Below, piece by piece: positions 8,389 through 17,528 of a stretch of DNA of 64,000 bases (position 1 is its first letter; each line of letters opens with the position of its first letter). The notes under the pieces were generated by a model that saw nothing but the letters and a program-made list of their open reading frames with translations, did no database searches and was not told the origin of the DNA. The stretch comes from Salsipaludibacter albus (GTDB taxonomy: Bacteria; Actinomycetota; Nitriliruptoria; Nitriliruptorales; Nitriliruptoraceae): contig NZ_JAHOPH010000007.1 in NCBI RefSeq assembly GCF_019798055.1, positions 22,443 through 86,442 of the forward strand. Reading direction: 5' to 3'. The translations under genes were made by a program, and so were the position numbers.

Positions 8389-11118
8389 TCAGCCGACCGG
8401 TGCCGGGGCCGGACGCGCCCGCGGGTCCTCGGTGGCCAGGTCCGGTTCCTGGTCGTCGGCACGGGACGGGGTCAGCAGCACCAACACGCTGGGCAGCACG
8501 ACCAGGGTCGCGACCAGCGCGAGCACGATCATCACCGCGGTCAGCAGGCCGTAGGTGGCGAACAGCGGCATCGGTGCGAACGCCAGGATCCCGAAGCCGA
8601 CCGCGGAGCTGACCGCCGAGGCGACCAGCGCCGTGCCGGTCCCCTCCCCCGCGGCCTGCACGGCGGCACGGGCGTCGCCACGCCGGCCGAGCTCCTCGCG
8701 GAACCGGACGATGTAGTGCACCGCGAAGTCGATGCCGATGCCGATCGACACGGCCCCGATCGTCGCGGTGACGATGTTGAGTGCTCCCCCGATCAGCTCC
8801 ATGACGGCGTACAGCCACGCGACCGTCATGAGGATCGGCAGGATCGACGCGACCGCGTAGCGGATGCTGCGCAGGAACGCGGCCGCGATCAGCAGGCACA
8901 GCAGCACCGCGATCGGCAGCGACACCGCCAGCGCACGGCTGGTCGCCTGCAGGGACGCGTCGCGCACGAACGAGCTGCCGGTCAGCTCGACCACGACCGC
9001 GGCTCCGTCGGCCTCGAGGTCCGCGCGGAGGTCGTCGATGATCGGTTGGAGGTCGGCCCGGGCCGCGCCGATGGACTCCTGGCTGCGGCTGTTGGTCATC
9101 CCCATCGCCAGCACGGTCGCGGCCGGCTGCCCGTCGAGGTCGACGGTCGAGGCCACGGTCTCCGGTGGCAGCACCAGCCGCTGGTCGTCCCCGGCCACCC
9201 CGTCGGTGGCCGCCACGTCCAGCAGGGCCTCCAGCTGGTCGCGCCCGTCGGGCACGCCGTCGCCGTCCGCGTCGACGACCTCCACCCCGGTGCGCTCGGC
9301 GACCAGGCTCCGGGCGGTGGTCGACGCCATCGTGGCCTCCACCACCGCGACGGAGCCGCCGTCCACCACGACCCCATCGGTGGACCGGGCCAGCACGTCG
9401 CTGTCGAGCGCCCGGATCTCGGCCACGGCGTCGTGGAGGTGGGCCTGGACCGTCGGGTCGGTGAGGTCGGCCTCGACGTAGAGCAGGGTGGGCTCGCCCT
9501 GGCGCGACCCGACGTGCTCGTCGAGCCGGTCGAGGCCCACGACGAAGTCGGAGTCGGCCGAGAAGTAGTCCTCGACGTCGAACCGGGTCGGGACCTGCAG
9601 CGCCAGCACGGTGGCGCCGGCCGTGACCGCCAGCGCCACCACGACGACCACCACGGGCCGCGACGCGACGGCGGCGATCCACCTCCCCATGGGGGCGGCC
9701 AACCGGTCGCCGGTCGACACCCGCATCGTCCGGTCGGGCTCGTCGACGGACCGCATCCGCCACCACGCCGGCCCGACCAGCGTGGCGAGCACGGTCACCA
9801 CGAACAGCGCCACGCCCGCCAGCGGGGCGACGAACACCATCAACAGGACCGCCCCCATCACCATCGACGCGGCAGCCACGGAGCCGACGACCCGCACGAT
9901 CCCGGCCCGGCGACCCTCCGGCGGACGACCGAGCCGGTCGTCCAGCAGCGACACCGCGAGCGGGGTGGCGACGCCCAGCAGCACGAACGCGGCAGCCAGT
10001 GCGATCGCGGCACCCAGGCCGAAGTTGACGATCGACTCGATCCCCGAGGTGACGTTGGACAGGAAGGCGGCCATGTCCGACGACAGCGCCAGCAGCAGGG
10101 CGGCGCCCACCGCGGCCATCCCGGTGACCAGCGCGCGGCGGGGCGGGTTGCCGGCCAGGCGCTCCTCGCGGTACCGACCGACGGCGTGGAAGGCGAAGTC
10201 GACCCCGAACGAGATCATCGCGATCGGGACGATCAGCGACAGCACCAGGTCGTCGTCGAAGCCGACCATGTGGGTCAGGCCCTTGAGCCAGATCATCAGC
10301 GCACCCAGCGCGACCCCGACCACGGCCAGGACCCAGTAGCTGCGGAAGGTCAGCCCGACGATCAGCAGCACGGCCAGGACGGTCAGGCCGATGAACGGGC
10401 CGGCCAGCTGGCCCTGCTCCTGGGAGGTGAGGTTGACGTCGATCGCGACCCCGTTGACCTCCATCCCGGTGGCGTCGGCCAGCACCGACTGCACGTCGCG
10501 GGCGTACTCCTCCGGCGCGGTGTCCCCACCGAGGTTGACCGCGTTGGCCCCGTAGCCCAGCGCGTCGTTGTCACCGAGGACCTGCAGGACGACCGCGGGG
10601 CTGGTCCAGCCGTCACCGGTCGCGGTGGCCTGGGTCGACAGGCCCAGGCCCGGGGCGTCGGCGCCGAGCTGGCCGATCACCGTCGCGACCGTGGCCTCGA
10701 CCTGCGCGTCGGGGGTGTCGTCGATCCCATCGGGGAGGTTTGCGTCCACCAGGTCGGCGATGGTCAGCAGGCCCTCGATCGGCGTGCCGGTGGCCGGGTC
10801 GACCGTCGACAGCAGGGTCGGGCCGATCTCCGGGTCGGTGCGGACCGCGTCACCGGCGGCGTGGAGCCGTCGCAGGCTCGCGGCGTCCAGCACGTCGCCG
10901 TCCGGGTCGACCACGATGAAGTTCATCGCGTAGACCGGGGCCGGGAAGCGCTCGTCGACCGCGTCGCGGGCGTCGAACACCGGGCCACCCGGCTCGGTCG
11001 AGGCGGTCTCGGTCGGGGCCATGGTGATCATCGGGATCGCCAGCACCCCGGTGATCACGGCGAGGAGCACGAGCACCCCGACCCGGTGGCGGTCGAGTCG
11101 TTCCACGAACTGCTGCAT
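8389..11118 (-). CDS. MMPL/RND-family transporter
   Basis: 909 residues with the duplicated RND layout: TM1, a large external loop, then five TMs, repeated once. Both halves carry the TM4-region signature (GVDFAFHAVGRYREE and GIDFAVHYIVRFREE) typical of proton-driven MMPL exporters. The first external loop has an EF-hand-like DADGDGVPDGRDQ only in the second half. Probably exports lipids or hydrophobic compounds. It is transcribed divergently from the TetR gene at 11256, with operator-like repeats between them, so it is probably repressed by that regulator. Confidence 0.9.
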   Translation of the reverse strand: MQQFVERLDRHRVGVLVLLAVITGVLAIPMITMAPTETASTEPGGPVFDARDAVDERFPAPVYAMNFIVVDPDGDVLDAASLRRLHAAGDAVRTDPEIGPTLLSTVDPATGTPIEGLLTIADLVDANLPDGIDDTPDAQVEATVATVIGQLGADAPGLGLSTQATATGDGWTSPAVVLQVLGDNDALGYGANAVNLGGDTAPEEYARDVQSVLADATGMEVNGVAIDVNLTSQEQGQLAGPFIGLTVLAVLLIVGLTFRSYWVLAVVGVALGALMIWLKGLTHMVGFDDDLVLSLIVPIAMISFGVDFAFHAVGRYREERLAGNPPRRALVTGMAAVGAALLLALSSDMAAFLSNVTSGIESIVNFGLGAAIALAAAFVLLGVATPLAVSLLDDRLGRPPEGRRAGIVRVVGSVAAASMVMGAVLLMVFVAPLAGVALFVVTVLATLVGPAWWRMRSVDEPDRTMRVSTGDRLAAPMGRWIAAVASRPVVVVVVALAVTAGATVLALQVPTRFDVEDYFSADSDFVVGLDRLDEHVGSRQGEPTLLYVEADLTDPTVQAHLHDAVAEIRALDSDVLARSTDGVVVDGGSVAVVEATMASTTARSLVAERTGVEVVDADGDGVPDGRDQLEALLDVAATDGVAGDDQRLVLPPETVASTVDLDGQPAATVLAMGMTNSRSQESIGAARADLQPIIDDLRADLEADGAAVVVELTGSSFVRDASLQATSRALAVSLPIAVLLCLLIAAAFLRSIRYAVASILPILMTVAWLYAVMELIGGALNIVTATIGAVSIGIGIDFAVHYIVRFREELGRRGDARAAVQAAGEGTGTALVASAVSSAVGFGILAFAPMPLFATYGLLTAVMIVLALVATLVVLPSVLVLLTPSRADDQEPDLATEDPRARPAPAPVG

Positions 11119-11173
11119 CGGATGGTCCTGTCGGCTGTCGTCGAGCTGAGCGCCCGGGCGTCTATCTTGCCAT

Positions 11174-11223
11174 CGTCAAGTTGACGGTGTCCAGATCTTG
11201 CCCGACGATGTTGACGGTGTCAA
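11174..11223. promoter_or_regulatory. Candidate TetR operators in the divergent intergenic region
   Basis: Two copies of TTGACGGTGTC begin at 11181 and 11211, exactly 30 bp (about three helical turns) apart. The right copy is a perfect inverted repeat TTGAC-GGT-GTCAA (11211-11223); the left has one mismatch. CGTCAA-G-TTGACG at 11174-11186 is a further perfect inverted repeat overlapping the left copy. Such TTGAC/GTCAA dyads resemble known TetR-family operators. They sit between the MMPL exporter and TetR genes. Confidence 0.7.
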
Positions 11224-11255
11224 GTCTGGAGGCCGGAACGGCTACGCTGATACGC

Positions 11256-11900
11256 ATGACGACCGACACCTACCACCACGGCGACCTCCACCGGGCCCTG
11301 CTGGGCGCGGTGGACGAGATCGTCTCCGAGAAGGGGTTCCAGGACCTCAGCCTGCGTGAGGCGGCTCGCCGAGCGGGCGTGTCGCACTCGGCCCCGGCGC
11401 ACCACTTCGGGGACAAGGACGGCCTGCTCGACGCCTACGCGATCGAGGGCTTCGAGTTGCTGACCGAGCGCTTCGACCGTGCCGCCGCCGGGGTCGACCG
11501 CGTCGACTCGGTCGCGGTGCTGGAGTCACTGGGGCGCGCCTACCTGTCGTTCGCCGTGGAGGACCCGGCCCACTACTCGGTGATGTTCAACCACCAGAAG
11601 TCCCACGACGAGTACATGGGCTCGGACCTCGCGGTCGCGGCCGACGCCTGCTTCGAGCGCCTGGCCCAGGCCGTCGGGTCGCTGGTGCGCGACGGCCGGG
11701 TGACCGAGGCCAACGCCCGCTACGTCGCGACGATGCTGTGGGGCACCTGCCACGGCATCGCCGTGCTGTGGAACGACGACAAGCTCCCCCACTTCTACGA
11801 GGACCACACCTTCGACGAGGTCCTCGACGGCGTGATGGGCGTCATCCGCGGGCTGCTGCAGGGTGGAGCGGGCGCAGGACGAGATGCATCGGACCGATGA
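11256..11900 (+). CDS. TetR-family transcriptional regulator
   Basis: 214 residues. The N-terminal HTH is clear: LSLREAARRAGVSHSAPAHH is the helix-turn-helix, followed by FGDKDGLLDAY. The C-terminal ligand domain ends with MLWGTCHGIAVLWND, as in WHG-type TetR C-domains. ATG 11256 lies immediately downstream of the two operator-like repeats, consistent with autorepression and repression of the divergent MMPL exporter. Confidence 0.92.
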   Translation: MTTDTYHHGDLHRALLGAVDEIVSEKGFQDLSLREAARRAGVSHSAPAHHFGDKDGLLDAYAIEGFELLTERFDRAAAGVDRVDSVAVLESLGRAYLSFAVEDPAHYSVMFNHQKSHDEYMGSDLAVAADACFERLAQAVGSLVRDGRVTEANARYVATMLWGTCHGIAVLWNDDKLPHFYEDHTFDEVLDGVMGVIRGLLQGGAGAGRDASDR

Positions 11901-11967
11901 GTCGGCCGGTCCCGGTCCGTCTGCCCCGGTGAACGACGACCACGACCCATCGACGACGGGACGAACC

Positions 11968-12339
11968 ATGTTCGACACGACCAGGACGTTCAGCGGATTC
12001 GCGGTGCCCGACCTCGCCGCGGCGAAGCGGTTCTACAGCGAGACGCTGGGTGTGGAGGTTTCCGAGGAGGACGGCCTGCTGACCCTGCACCTGGGGCCGG
12101 ACGGCATGGTGGTGGTGTATCCGAAGCCGGACCACGAGCCGGCCGTGTTCACCATCCTGAACTTCCCGGTGGACGACATCGACCGGGCGGTGGACGAGCT
12201 TGCCGAGCGGGGGGCGGCGTTCCTCCGCTACGACGGCTTCGACCAGGACGCGCGGGGGATCTCGCGTGGCGAGGGGCCGCCGATCGCCTGGTTCACTGAC
12301 CCGGCGGGCAACATCCTGTCGGTCCTCGAGGTCACCTGA
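11968..12339 (+). CDS. VOC/glyoxalase-family protein
   Basis: 123 residues with the two beta-alpha-beta-beta-beta units of vicinal-oxygen-chelate proteins: FAVPDLAAAKRFYSETLGV at the N-terminus and WFTDPAGNILSVLEV at the C-terminus. A bleomycin-resistance/glyoxalase relative of unknown substrate. ATG 11968 gives the canonical N-terminus; the longer upstream frame is not typical of the family. It starts 67 nt after the TetR gene and may be in the same transcript. Confidence 0.85.
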   Translation: MFDTTRTFSGFAVPDLAAAKRFYSETLGVEVSEEDGLLTLHLGPDGMVVVYPKPDHEPAVFTILNFPVDDIDRAVDELAERGAAFLRYDGFDQDARGISRGEGPPIAWFTDPAGNILSVLEVT

Positions 12340-12401
12340 TCCGCGCCTGGGCTGTGCTCGGGGCCGACGGCGACGTGCTCCGGGCCGGGACGCCGACCCG
12401 G

Positions 12402-12953
12402 TCAGGTGGCCGGCGGCTGGTCCAGCACGCCGTCCAGGGCCTGCGCCACCGCCTGCTCCTCGATCGACCCCGCAGCCAGGTCGAGCCCGTCGAGCAGGTC
12501 GACCAAGGCACGTTCCTCCCACGCGAGATGGCTGGTGAGGATGGCACCGAGCCCGTCCAGCTCGCGCTCGAACGCGGCCACGTCGTCGACCTGGTCGGCG
12601 TCCCATTCGGCCGCGAGTGCCTCGAGCCGGACGACGAGCGACGCGATGAAGTCGTGGTCCTGCACGAGCTTGTCGACCGTGTCGGCCAGGCCGGGGTCGA
12701 CGTCGAGCAGGACCCGGAACATCCCGGCGTCCTCGCCCTCGTGGTGGGCCCGCAGCGCCCGGCAGAACGTGAGGCAGTGCGCCCGGGGCGTCATGCCCGC
12801 CGGCGTCGCGGGGCCGTCGCCGCGCACGGCGGCACGGAGGTCGTCGAGACGATCCCGCAACTCGTCGTGCACCTCGACCAGCTCGCGTCCGAACCGACGG
12901 ACCCGGTCGTCGGCGTGGCCGGTCACCACGGGGCGACCGGATGGGTGGACCAA
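12402..12953 (-). CDS. Hemerythrin-like HHE domain protein
   Basis: Up to 183 residues, mainly helical. Candidate di-iron ligands are His29, His70-His71-Glu72, His100-Asp101 and His142 with Glu146, the order of HHE cation-binding proteins. Likely binds O2 or NO, or buffers iron, in the cytoplasm. The start is uncertain: TTG at 12953 has a weak ribosome site, and GTG at 12929 or 12926 is an alternative that removes eight or nine residues without affecting ligands. Confidence 0.85.
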   Translation of the reverse strand: MVHPSGRPVVTGHADDRVRRFGRELVEVHDELRDRLDDLRAAVRGDGPATPAGMTPRAHCLTFCRALRAHHEGEDAGMFRVLLDVDPGLADTVDKLVQDHDFIASLVVRLEALAAEWDADQVDDVAAFERELDGLGAILTSHLAWEERALVDLLDGLDLAAGSIEEQAVAQALDGVLDQPPAT

Positions 12954-12966
12954 GGAGTCGCTGGGC

Positions 12967-13401
12967 TCACTGTGCGAGCGTCAACACGGCCCAGACCAGG
13001 CCCGTCAGGGTGAACATCGCCCCCAGCACGGCGAAGATCAGGAGCCGCTGTCCGTCGGCCATCTCCCGCCGCAGCTCGCCGCCCAGCGTGGCCACCTCGG
13101 TCCCGACGTCCGTTCGGAGGTCGGCCATCTCGGTCCGGAGATCGGTGCAGAAGTCAGCCATCTCGGTCTGGAGTTCGGCCATCCCGGTCCGGAGATCGGT
13201 GCGAAGGTCGGCCATCTCGGCGCGGACACCGGAGATCTGCGCGTCGACGCGGTGACCGAGGGCGTCGAGGTCCTGCTTCGTGGCGACGTCCGCCCATCCC
13301 ACCGGTGGCAGCAGCTCCATGAGCGTTCCCGTGGCCTCGGGTCCCAGCGTGCGTTCGAGCTGTCCGTACAGCTCGTGCCGAGCCCGTTCGTCGACTGCCA
13401 T
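12967..13401 (-). CDS. Coiled-coil protein with C-terminal membrane anchor (CCDC90/DUF1640-like)
   Basis: 144 residues. The N-terminus has PVGWADVATKQDLDALGHRV, then a heptad/hendecad coiled coil built from repeated M-A-x-L-R-T-D units (about residues 55-115), then one C-terminal transmembrane helix (about 118-140). The architecture resembles the bacterial DUF1640/CCDC90 family, whose role is not established. ATG 13401 is chosen; the frame continues upstream without family features. It follows the hemerythrin-like gene in position but lies upstream of it on the same strand. Confidence 0.75.
   Translation of the reverse strand: MAVDERARHELYGQLERTLGPEATGTLMELLPPVGWADVATKQDLDALGHRVDAQISGVRAEMADLRTDLRTGMAELQTEMADFCTDLRTEMADLRTDVGTEVATLGGELRREMADGQRLLIFAVLGAMFTLTGLVWAVLTLAQ
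13102..13230. repeat. Short degenerate tandem repeats inside the coiled-coil gene
   Basis: Repeated units of the type TCGGCCATCTCGGTCCGGAG with 21-33 bp period encode the M-A-D/E-L-R/Q-T blocks of the coiled coil. The near-identity of some units suggests recent expansion or slippage. Confidence 0.6.
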
Positions 13402-13568
13402 GATGCCACCCTGCTGACGGGAATGCCCCGAGGGTGCCACGCCCGTGCCGGAGTCCTGCCCACCGTCCCGTCGCGTGTGGACGAACGGATCCCACGGCAC
13501 GTCGACCCCGTTGACAGGTGGGCCGGGGCGCGCGATCGTGCAGCGAGGGCGACCGACGGAGGCGACCC

Positions 13569-13949
13569 ATGGTCGAGTTGAACCACACGATCGTGCACGT
13601 GCGCGACAAGCAGGCATCGGCGCGGTTCTACACCGAGCTGCTCGGGCTGGACGACCCGGTCCCGTTCGGCCCGTTCCTGGTGGTCGAGGTGGCCAACGGC
13701 GTGTCGCTGGACTTCGCCGACGACCACGGCGAGGTCCACGCGCAGCACTACGCCTTCCTGGTCAGCGAGGACGAGTTCGACGAGGTGTTCGGACGGATCG
13801 TCGACCGAGGCCTGGACCACTGGGCCGACCCGGGCAAGCGCCGGCCGGGCCAGATCAACCGCCACGACGGTGGCCGCGGCGTCTACTGGGACGACCCCGA
13901 CGGCCACGTCCTCGAGATCATCACCCGCCCCTACGGCAGCGGCCCCTGA
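13569..13949 (+). CDS. VOC/glyoxalase-family protein
   Basis: 126-residue vicinal-oxygen-chelate protein. HTIVHVRDKQASARFYTELLG opens the first module and GVYWDDPDGHVLEIITRPYG closes the second, with His, His/Gln and Glu in the usual metal-ligand positions. ATG 13569 has GGAGG about 6 nt upstream. Glyoxalase/dioxygenase-like, substrate unknown. Convergent with the lipoprotein gene at 13973-14416. Confidence 0.87.
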   Translation: MVELNHTIVHVRDKQASARFYTELLGLDDPVPFGPFLVVEVANGVSLDFADDHGEVHAQHYAFLVSEDEFDEVFGRIVDRGLDHWADPGKRRPGQINRHDGGRGVYWDDPDGHVLEIITRPYGSGP

Positions 13950-13972
13950 CCCGACACCCCGGCCCGGCGTCG

Positions 13973-14416
13973 TCAGGAATCCAGGTCGAGCTGGGCCACG
14001 GGCTCGGCGCGGCCGCGGCTGGTGGCGGTGAGGACGACCGGCTCGTCGGCACACATCGTGACCTCCAGGAGGGCCTGCTCGCCGGCGGGGACCGCCACGG
14101 CCGACGGCTGAACCGTCGCGTCGCCGGGCGTCACCTCGATCTCGTAGTGGTCGTCGGCGGTGCCCACGTTGCGGAGTTCGACGTCGGCGACGACGCACCC
14201 GTCCTCTTCCCGCACGTCGACCGGGCCGTCCAACAACGCATCGTGGTCGCCGGTGAGGACCCCGAGTTCGGACGCCTCCTCGAGCGAGATGCCCTCGGTG
14301 CCCGTTGTGATGGAGGAAGTGGGTGTGGGTGACGGCAGCACATCGGGCGTCGAAGCGCAGGCCGCAACGAGGAGCACTGCGACGACGATGCCCGTGGCGC
14401 GGTGGCGTCGGACCAT
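13973..14416 (-). CDS. Predicted lipoprotein, small
   Basis: 147 residues. Signal peptide with lipobox VAAC (Cys at about residue 19), then a Ser/Thr/Pro linker. The C-terminal ~90 residues have the strand pattern of an Ig-like beta sandwich with two cysteines (DGCVVADVELRNVGTADDHY ... TMCADEPV). ATG 14416 follows GGGGAGG with good spacing. No specific family recognised. Confidence 0.7.
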   Translation of the reverse strand: MVRRHRATGIVVAVLLVAACASTPDVLPSPTPTSSITTGTEGISLEEASELGVLTGDHDALLDGPVDVREEDGCVVADVELRNVGTADDHYEIEVTPGDATVQPSAVAVPAGEQALLEVTMCADEPVVLTATSRGRAEPVAQLDLDS

Positions 14417-14606
14417 GCTGGCCTCCCCGTCGTGGACAGCCCGTTCCCACCCGCCGCTGGGGGTGGTGCGGACCGTGCCCCGTCCGACGCGCGGACACGG
14501 CGAATGGTTGCGGGGTGCTGTCCGTTCTGCAGGAGGGTCGTCGGCTGCGAGGGGCGGCGCGGGCATGACGTCGTCGTCACGCCCGCGCGCCCGCTTCAGT
14601 CCGACC

Positions 14607-16262
14607 TCACCAGTACTTGGGCAGCAGGTAGAAGTCGTCCGGGTCCAGGTCGTCGATCGACCCGTCCGCCATCCGCTCGGCGACACCGAACAGGCCTGCC
14701 TCCACGATCTGGGTCAGCTGGCCCATCTTCTTCTGGCCCCACGAGTTCGACTGGCCCCGCACCTCGAACAGCACGGTCGCCGACCCGTTCAGCGCGAACG
14801 CCGATCGTGCCTGCCCGGCGTAGTCCCGGTCGAACGAGTAGCCGTCCGCGGTCTGCGGGTGCAGGTACTGCGCGACGCCACCGTAGAACGGCGACGACTC
14901 GGCCTGGCCGTGGCCGGCGTGGTCCTGGATCCCCAGCGCGGCCGCGAGTGCGGCACGCTTCGAGGCGTCCTGGTCCAGCAGTGGGTACTCGGCGTAGCGG
15001 GGGTTGCCCGCGGCGTCGGAGCCCAGCGGCGGGTGGTCCAGCGCGACCGTGACGTACTGGCCCAGGTTGCTCTCGATGCTGACCGTCGCCGGCAGCCCGT
15101 CCTTCAATGCCTCGCCCGCGTCCTGGCCGATCTGCACGGCCGGGATGGTGATGGTGTCGTCGTTGCCACCGAGGTTGGTGGGCAGTCCCGGACGGTCGTT
15201 GACGACGATGACGCCGATCGCGCCCGCCGCCTGGGCGTTGGCGACCTTGGTGGTGAAGCCGCAGGTCCCGCGGTCGACCACGGCGATCGAGCCGGCCGGG
15301 AAGTCGACCAGCGGTCCGCAGGCCTCGGTGGGCGCGGCGCTGCCATCGTCGGCCAGCACGGCGTCACCGCTGATCCCCTGCTTGGTCGGGTCGGGTCCGA
15401 ACGACGCACCGGCGACCTCGTAGATGCCGGCTGCCGACGAAGGCTCGTCGACGGTGACCAGGGCAGGGAACTCGTCGTTGACCTGGTCGCACGGGCCCTT
15501 GTGGTGCAGGTCGAGGTAGGTGTCGACGATCCCGAACTCCTCGGTCAGGTCGACGTAGAGGTCGCGCAGGGCACGGGCCTCGGGGGTGATGTAGAAGCCG
15601 GCCAGCTCCTGCTCACCGGGCATGTCGGCCTGGTCGGGCTCGTAGGTCAGGTCCGCGGCGAAGTCGCGGTTGACGTCGAAGCCCTGGTTGAACGCGCTGT
15701 AGTACCAGGCGTCCGGCTGGGCGTCGAAGCCGTAGTCCTCCATGACCTCCGACCACGGGTAGTCACTCTGGCGACGGTTCAGCTCGCCACCGTCGGGGTT
15801 GAACTTCGGGACGGCGACGATGGTGACGCCCTCGAGCAGTTCCTCGACCTCGGCGTTGCCACCGGAGGCCACGGTCCGCAGCATCTGCAGCAGCGCCTCG
15901 GTGCCGGTCTTCTCGTTGCCGTGGATCTCGCTGGTGACCAGCATCACGCGGTCACCGGTGCCGACCCGGGCGGACCAGATCTCGCGCCCGCGGTTGGAGT
16001 GGCCGATCACCTCGACGTCGACCCGGCCCTTGCTGTTGGCGTCGAGCGTCGCGAGCTTCTTGCCGAGCTCTTCGTGGCTGGTCCAGCCCGCGGCGGACGG
16101 GTCGTCGAGGTTGCCGCAGGCCGAGTTGGGACTGTCGGCCACCGCGTCGGTGGCACTGGTGAGGGTGACGAGGGTGGCCAGCATGGCCAGCACCAGCGGG
16201 ATGGCGATGCGCCTGGCTCGTCGGGGCACGGTGGGGTGCACGGTGGAAACGGTCGTCTTCAT
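14607..16262 (-). CDS. Secreted M14 zinc carboxypeptidase with inserted PA domain
   Basis: 551 residues from ATG 16262. A long signal peptide with basic n-region and hydrophobic core runs to about residue 43. M14 metal ligands are visible: His114 and Glu117 in EIHGNE, and His253 or His254 in YLDLHH; the general-base Glu is Glu500 in VLFEVRG. Between the second zinc ligand and Glu500 lies a protease-associated (PA) domain (about 290-400, CGFTTKVANAQAAGAIGVIV). So the PA domain is inserted within the catalytic domain rather than appended. Probably an extracellular carboxypeptidase. Confidence 0.88.
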   Translation of the reverse strand: MKTTVSTVHPTVPRRARRIAIPLVLAMLATLVTLTSATDAVADSPNSACGNLDDPSAAGWTSHEELGKKLATLDANSKGRVDVEVIGHSNRGREIWSARVGTGDRVMLVTSEIHGNEKTGTEALLQMLRTVASGGNAEVEELLEGVTIVAVPKFNPDGGELNRRQSDYPWSEVMEDYGFDAQPDAWYYSAFNQGFDVNRDFAADLTYEPDQADMPGEQELAGFYITPEARALRDLYVDLTEEFGIVDTYLDLHHKGPCDQVNDEFPALVTVDEPSSAAGIYEVAGASFGPDPTKQGISGDAVLADDGSAAPTEACGPLVDFPAGSIAVVDRGTCGFTTKVANAQAAGAIGVIVVNDRPGLPTNLGGNDDTITIPAVQIGQDAGEALKDGLPATVSIESNLGQYVTVALDHPPLGSDAAGNPRYAEYPLLDQDASKRAALAAALGIQDHAGHGQAESSPFYGGVAQYLHPQTADGYSFDRDYAGQARSAFALNGSATVLFEVRGQSNSWGQKKMGQLTQIVEAGLFGVAERMADGSIDDLDPDDFYLLPKYW

Positions 16263-16473
16263 GGGGGGAGAGCTCCTCGTGGGGGGTGTGATCTGCGCGA
16301 TCACCGGGGAGCCGCCGGAGTGGCGACGCTGTCGACGCTAGCCAGGTGGTGTTTGCCCGTGTCAAACACCGAGTCGGATTGGCCGGAACCCGTCCGAAGT
16401 CGTGCGCCCTGCGCGCCTGGGCGTCGGCTGGTCGGGGCCCGAGGTCTCGTCTTCGACGGTCCTCCGCACACGA

Positions 16474-16506
16474 ACGCCGCCCGCTGCGGACGGCAGCGGG
16501 CGGCGT
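16474..16506 (-). terminator. Strong hairpin downstream of the secreted-protein gene
   Basis: Perfect 14-bp inverted repeat (ACGCCGCCCGCTGC / GCAGCGGGCGGCGT) with a 5-nt loop, 24 nt past the stop of the minus-strand gene ending at 16530. Only a weak T-rich tail follows, but the stem is long and very stable, so a transcription terminator is likely. Confidence 0.8.
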
Positions 16507-16529
16507 GTTGCGTGGTCAGGCGTGCGGGG

Positions 16530-17336
16530 TCAGCTGGCCTCGCTGACCTGGTCCGCGATGCACTGACCCTGGTTGCGGTAGGTGCCCTCGGCGAACGCGG
16601 TCTCCCAGCCGCCGTCCTTGCACGTCTCGGCCGTCACCTCGAAGTCGTAGGTGGTGTCGTTGAAGGTGAAGCCGTCCACGGCCGCGGTCAGTCCCGGGTT
16701 GCCCGAGCCCTGGCCGATGCCGATGCGCAGCACCTCCATGTCCGGGTTCGCGTCGAGGTAGGTCTGCAGCGACACGAACGAGTACGCGTCGACGCTGCCG
16801 ACGGCGCGGGTGGACCACCACGTGGCCTGGCCGTCGTCGAAGGCGTCGAGGAAGACCCACTCGTCGGACGCGATCGGGTCGGCCACCGGGTAGCCGTTGT
16901 AGGTCGGCTCGAAGACCATCGTCGCGAAGCCACCGTCCTCCAGCGTGCCGCCGTTGAAGTCGACGATCATCTGGATCGACGGGGTGAGGTGGTCAGCCGC
17001 GGTCGAGTCGGCGTCACGGAAGACGTGGTAGGAGATGTCGGTGATCGCGTCCGCGTCGACGGGCTCGGCGAGGTTCAACAGGGTCGCTGCCTTGTCACCG
17101 CTCTCGGGTGTCCGCAGCACGACCGAGTCCTGGCCGAAGCCGTCCGGGGCCCCGAACTCGTCGTCGATGACCGGCGTGCCGTCGGAGGTGGCATCCGTGG
17201 CCCACTCCCCGGCGTCGACGTAGGGTTCCGCGCCGATGTCGTCGACCTGCTCGACGGTGGCGGCGCTGGCCGTTCCGGCCAGTGCGAGGGTTGCGGCGAC
17301 CGCGATGCCGGTCGTGAATGTCGTCTTGGTGCGCAA
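16530..17336 (-). CDS. Secreted uncharacterised protein
   Basis: About 268 residues from TTG 17336, which gives a textbook signal peptide (RTKTTFTTGIAVAATLALAG with A-S-A cleavage near residue 25) and has AAGGA upstream; an in-frame ATG lies 48 nt further up. The mature part is rich in aromatic and Asp/Thr residues and looks beta-sandwich-like, with a Cys pair near the C-terminus (ETCKDGGW, GQCIADQV). No catalytic motif recognised. Ends at a strong hairpin. Confidence 0.75.
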   Translation of the reverse strand: MRTKTTFTTGIAVAATLALAGTASAATVEQVDDIGAEPYVDAGEWATDATSDGTPVIDDEFGAPDGFGQDSVVLRTPESGDKAATLLNLAEPVDADAITDISYHVFRDADSTAADHLTPSIQMIVDFNGGTLEDGGFATMVFEPTYNGYPVADPIASDEWVFLDAFDDGQATWWSTRAVGSVDAYSFVSLQTYLDANPDMEVLRIGIGQGSGNPGLTAAVDGFTFNDTTYDFEVTAETCKDGGWETAFAEGTYRNQGQCIADQVSEAS

Positions 17337-17528
17337 AGCGTGTGTCCTTGCTTCGAGTGTCGAGGCGCAGGGGTGACCGATCAACGATCACGACCCCCGT
17401 TGTGCCCCAGGTCGGATGCGGGCGACTGCGCGTGCCGGGTTGCGACACGCGGCGCTGCCCGCTCCTTCCATGCGTATCGATCCCCTCGACGTCCTGTCAA
17501 GCACCGACGGTGGTCCCTGCCCCGACCG

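Noticed and set aside
7702..11184. 1160-codon open frame on the plus strand
   Set aside because: Antisense to the MMPL exporter; composition is His/Arg/Gln/Gly-rich as expected for a shadow frame in GC-rich DNA, with no domain or ribosome site.
13102..13230. CRISPR-like short repeats
   Set aside because: Units are in frame with a coiled-coil gene, have no unique spacers of constant length, and no cas gene is nearby.
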